A stretch of DNA of 64,000 nt from Urechis unicinctus. Its lineage: Eukaryota; Annelida; Polychaeta; Xenopneusta; Urechidae. The translations under genes were made by a program, and so were the position numbers. The first letter of the stretch is position 1. Each line of letters opens with the position of its first letter. The stretch is taken from positions 14,811,073 through 14,875,072 of the forward strand of contig CM067343.1 of the NCBI GenBank assembly GCA_034190875.2, in the 5' to 3' direction. The notes beneath the pieces are model-generated. The model was not told where the DNA came from. It worked only from the letters and a program-made list of their open reading frames with translations, and searched no databases. Shown piece after piece: positions 61,546 to 64,000 of this stretch.

Positions 61546-64000
61546 TTATGTTTCTAACAGCCGGAAATACGGACAACGTGAAGCAGTATAATTCAGATTA
61601 ATAAATTAAGGAAAAGTACTTATATGCCAACAATAGACAGGTATGATTGGCTTACCAGTTTTGAAAACTCTGGCTCCATATGCTAAGTCAATATCCACGG
61701 CCCCAACCCTAGAACATTTAGTGTATATGTAAGGCTGACCATAAATATGGCACAGACTCATAGGCGTCCGTTGAATTAAGGGAACCCATATAACAGTTAC
61801 GAGTCATTTGATTTAGCCGGTGTTGAGGAGAAACAAATGTATTCAATTCTTTTAAGTTCAAAATAAGCATAAAAGTACCCTGTTTCTTGGGTCTAGAAAC
61901 GTTTGAAGAAGTTAATTCCTCGAGAACGTGCATCGACTCTACAATGGCATCTTTACCCAATAATCGGCTAAAATTACGTTTGAACTCGAATAAATGTTTA
62001 AGGTTTATGCTTACATAGAAGATAGCAGTCATCGCACAGTTGGCACTCTTAATCTCACATTAATGTCCAGCTAAAAGTACACACAAAAAAAAAAAAACCA
62101 ACCAATCATAAACTCAAAGATAACATTCAGAGAACTGGGGAATCCAAGCCTGTGTGAAGCATGAGTGAACTCCCTGAGATAAAACACGCCAACGATATTC
62201 AGGCCCTGCCGCGCGCTCTCTCAAGTGATCTAGATGTGCAGATGAAATTGGTCGAATATCACATGAACCATGACCTAAGCCAAGAGTACGAGGTGCCGTT
62301 GAACATATGAATTTTTTGTCTGCTCTGTAAACATGAAATTAACTATAAAGGGTGCATATGTTGATGCAACAACACAAACTCCTGGACAGCAACTCGTCGG
62401 ATGAATTGATACTGTAATCCTTCACAATAAGCGCCCGGGTGAGTCTCCTCAGCGATACCATCTCTTACGCATTTGGGTGGAATGAGGCCCACGACAGCAT
62501 ACACTCTGATGGTCTTATGGCACGCGATACACACTGAAACATCAGAGAAGTCCATCAGAGCGTTATTATAGCACTGTATACAACATATGAAGCAGCGCTG
62601 TACGCAATGTCGCTGTTAGTATAGGCTCACAGTGATTCAGCAGCACTTAACGCAGTAACGATTTATGGGTAACATCAAGATGACGGCTCTTCTATACTCT
62701 AGGCAAGGGTCAATGTCTATCTACAACAGACACACGAGGTGTTAGTCTGCCTAGATAGCACTCTACCTGTTCATGGTAACACGTTACCTGCATTTGTATT
62801 ATGCATCATTGTTGTATTTCTGACAAGGCGGCAACCCCATGCAACATCCGGAGGGCTGATCGATTTCCCGATGTATTGTGGTGGTAGTTGGGGGAGGGGG
62901 GGGGGGATACGGTTGACCGTACCTATGATCGCATATGTACTGAGCTAGGTATTATTGTTAGTTTATCCAACATCGACAGCCAATAATGTAAATTAGTTGT
63001 TTTATTGTTATACTAATATATGAATCATACTTGGAGTAGATGCATTCTACAGTGGCGCCGAATCCTTGGTGGGAGCCCTACTTGCATATTGGATAAGTTA
63101 TGTATCTTCCTAGAACTCTTCTTCTCCCTTCTTTTTCCCCACAGCGGATCAACTAAGTGGCTCACTGTCCAATTGGTAACACAATGACACATGAGCGTCC
63201 AGAAAGACTCCCGCAATGAGCTATGTTCGGTATGTTTGACAAATAACATGACAAATATGAATTATAAATGAGGTAATAATGTTGTGGCAGTCGACAAAAT
63301 CGAAAAGACGTCTTGGGAGAGAACAGGTGTGACAGCGACAGTACTGGGAATTGGTCATTAGCATGTCGGTTACGACATAAGGATTAAGCATCGAACACAT
63401 TCCATTCAGACGCGGGATAACAAGAAACCACGTTAGCATCGGAATAACGAGTACCTGCTGGGATAAAATTGTTAAAGTGATTCAGTAACACGAAATGTAT
63501 ATAAATTGTAAAAACGGTTGCCAGTCTAATGTTATTAATGACTCAAATGCTATTGATGTTTTATTTAATTAACTCGAGGTGTGACTCTTCAGCCTTCATT
63601 TTGCTTCCAATACCTCGTTAGTAATTGTACCAACTAATACTGGCAAGGTAGGCTTAACAAACTGTGATAGCTGATCGAACAGCCATGAAGGCTGGCATGA
63701 AATAACGCGTCATAATGATATACCAAGTTGTAACAATGCTGAACAAGTGTTAAGTTCTGGACAACTGGACCTTAACAACAATAGATACACGAATAACATT
63801 GATAATGCATGATGTAAGGAGGGCGCATCGATATAATACGATCAATTACTCTACTACGAAGGAGACAATGAAAATTTCATTGAAACAAATTCATCGGAGG
63901 TGCAGAAGCTAGTATCATACCTCTGCCACGTAAAAAATAGCACATTAGTGCATTATTATGCTGATGTAGTTTACAGATGAAGCAGCGCCGTATGCAATCG
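61546..64000 (+). repeat. Segmental duplication 7, right copy, cut by window end (partner 23600-25870)
   Basis: Carries the second DIRS-like relic, then X, O, P (with a broken G run at 62890-62906), R and O. Identity with the left copy is high. The sequence runs past 64000. Confidence 0.88.
61718..62032 (-). pseudogene. DIRS-like reverse transcriptase fragment, copy 2
   Basis: The minus-strand frame (104 codons) reads LLGKDAIVESMHVLEELTSS, then SRPKKQGTFMLILNLKELNT, then LNQMTRNCYMGSLNSTDAY. This is the N-terminal third of a DIRS-type reverse transcriptase, from the fingers up to motif A, with PKK-x-G and LILNLKELN plain to see. It stops before motif B. It is longer than copy 1, which has lost about 90 bases of the fingers. 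The upstream DNA on the minus strand has stops in all frames. Confidence 0.82.

Noticed and set aside
62083-62099. A run near 62085 as a retrotransposon poly(A) tail
   Set aside because: It lies upstream of the RT fragment on the minus strand, has a T-to-A direction that does not fit an element end, and the duplicate at about 24065-24085 has shorter, interrupted A runs.

Overview
The window looks like non-coding DNA from an invertebrate animal genome. I found no bacterial-type operons, RNA genes, CRISPR array or intact host gene. The animal assignment rests on three things: an endonuclease/reverse-transcriptase LINE with the two-ORF layout seen in aquatic invertebrates, relics of a rhodopsin-class GPCR resembling FMRFamide-type receptors, and relics of a DIRS-like reverse transcriptase. 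A cnidarian or similar animal fits best, but the species cannot be read from this sequence.

Most of the 64 kb is a mosaic of decayed copies of a limited set of sequence modules. Every repeat pair I found is in direct orientation, and neighbouring modules tend to recur in the same order. I use letters for the modules: A, B, G, D, E, then a GPCR gene on the minus strand (body, then its N-terminal part), T, K, L, M, N, X, O, P, R, S, F, C, W, Z, and back to A. Long paired blocks include 3826-6258 with 49952-52866, 7510-9340 with 55505-57370, 11085-12775 with 34225-35942, 12780-13800 with 57665-58745, 15480-16640 with 47640-48680, 16790-18460 with 36640-38200, 23600-25870 with 61546-64000, and 38205-39765 with 58746-60830. 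The simplest reading is an old tandem array of a gene-bearing unit of many kilobases, since broken up by deletions and unequal exchanges.

The GPCR gene survives as one nearly full-length pseudogene (20480-21390), one truncated pseudogene (33311-33990) and three N-terminal fragments (38205-38430, 53036-53215, 58746-58990), all on the minus strand. Several other modules keep short peptides alike between diverged copies, but I cannot assign them to a family.

Younger events lie on top of this mosaic. A 4.5-kb LINE (28331-32819) is inserted in a module whose two halves can be matched on either side. Four nearly identical units of about 1.587 kb form a tandem array at 39228-45574; its ends lie within the same recurring P module, which points to unequal exchange. 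Simple-sequence DNA includes TA runs at 22357-22453 and 36411-36626, a GA/GATA tract at 36184-36410, minisatellites at 13801-14460 and 27521-28130, and G runs at a recurring place in the O/P junction. All alignments were made by eye, so block edges are approximate, to about 10-40 bases.
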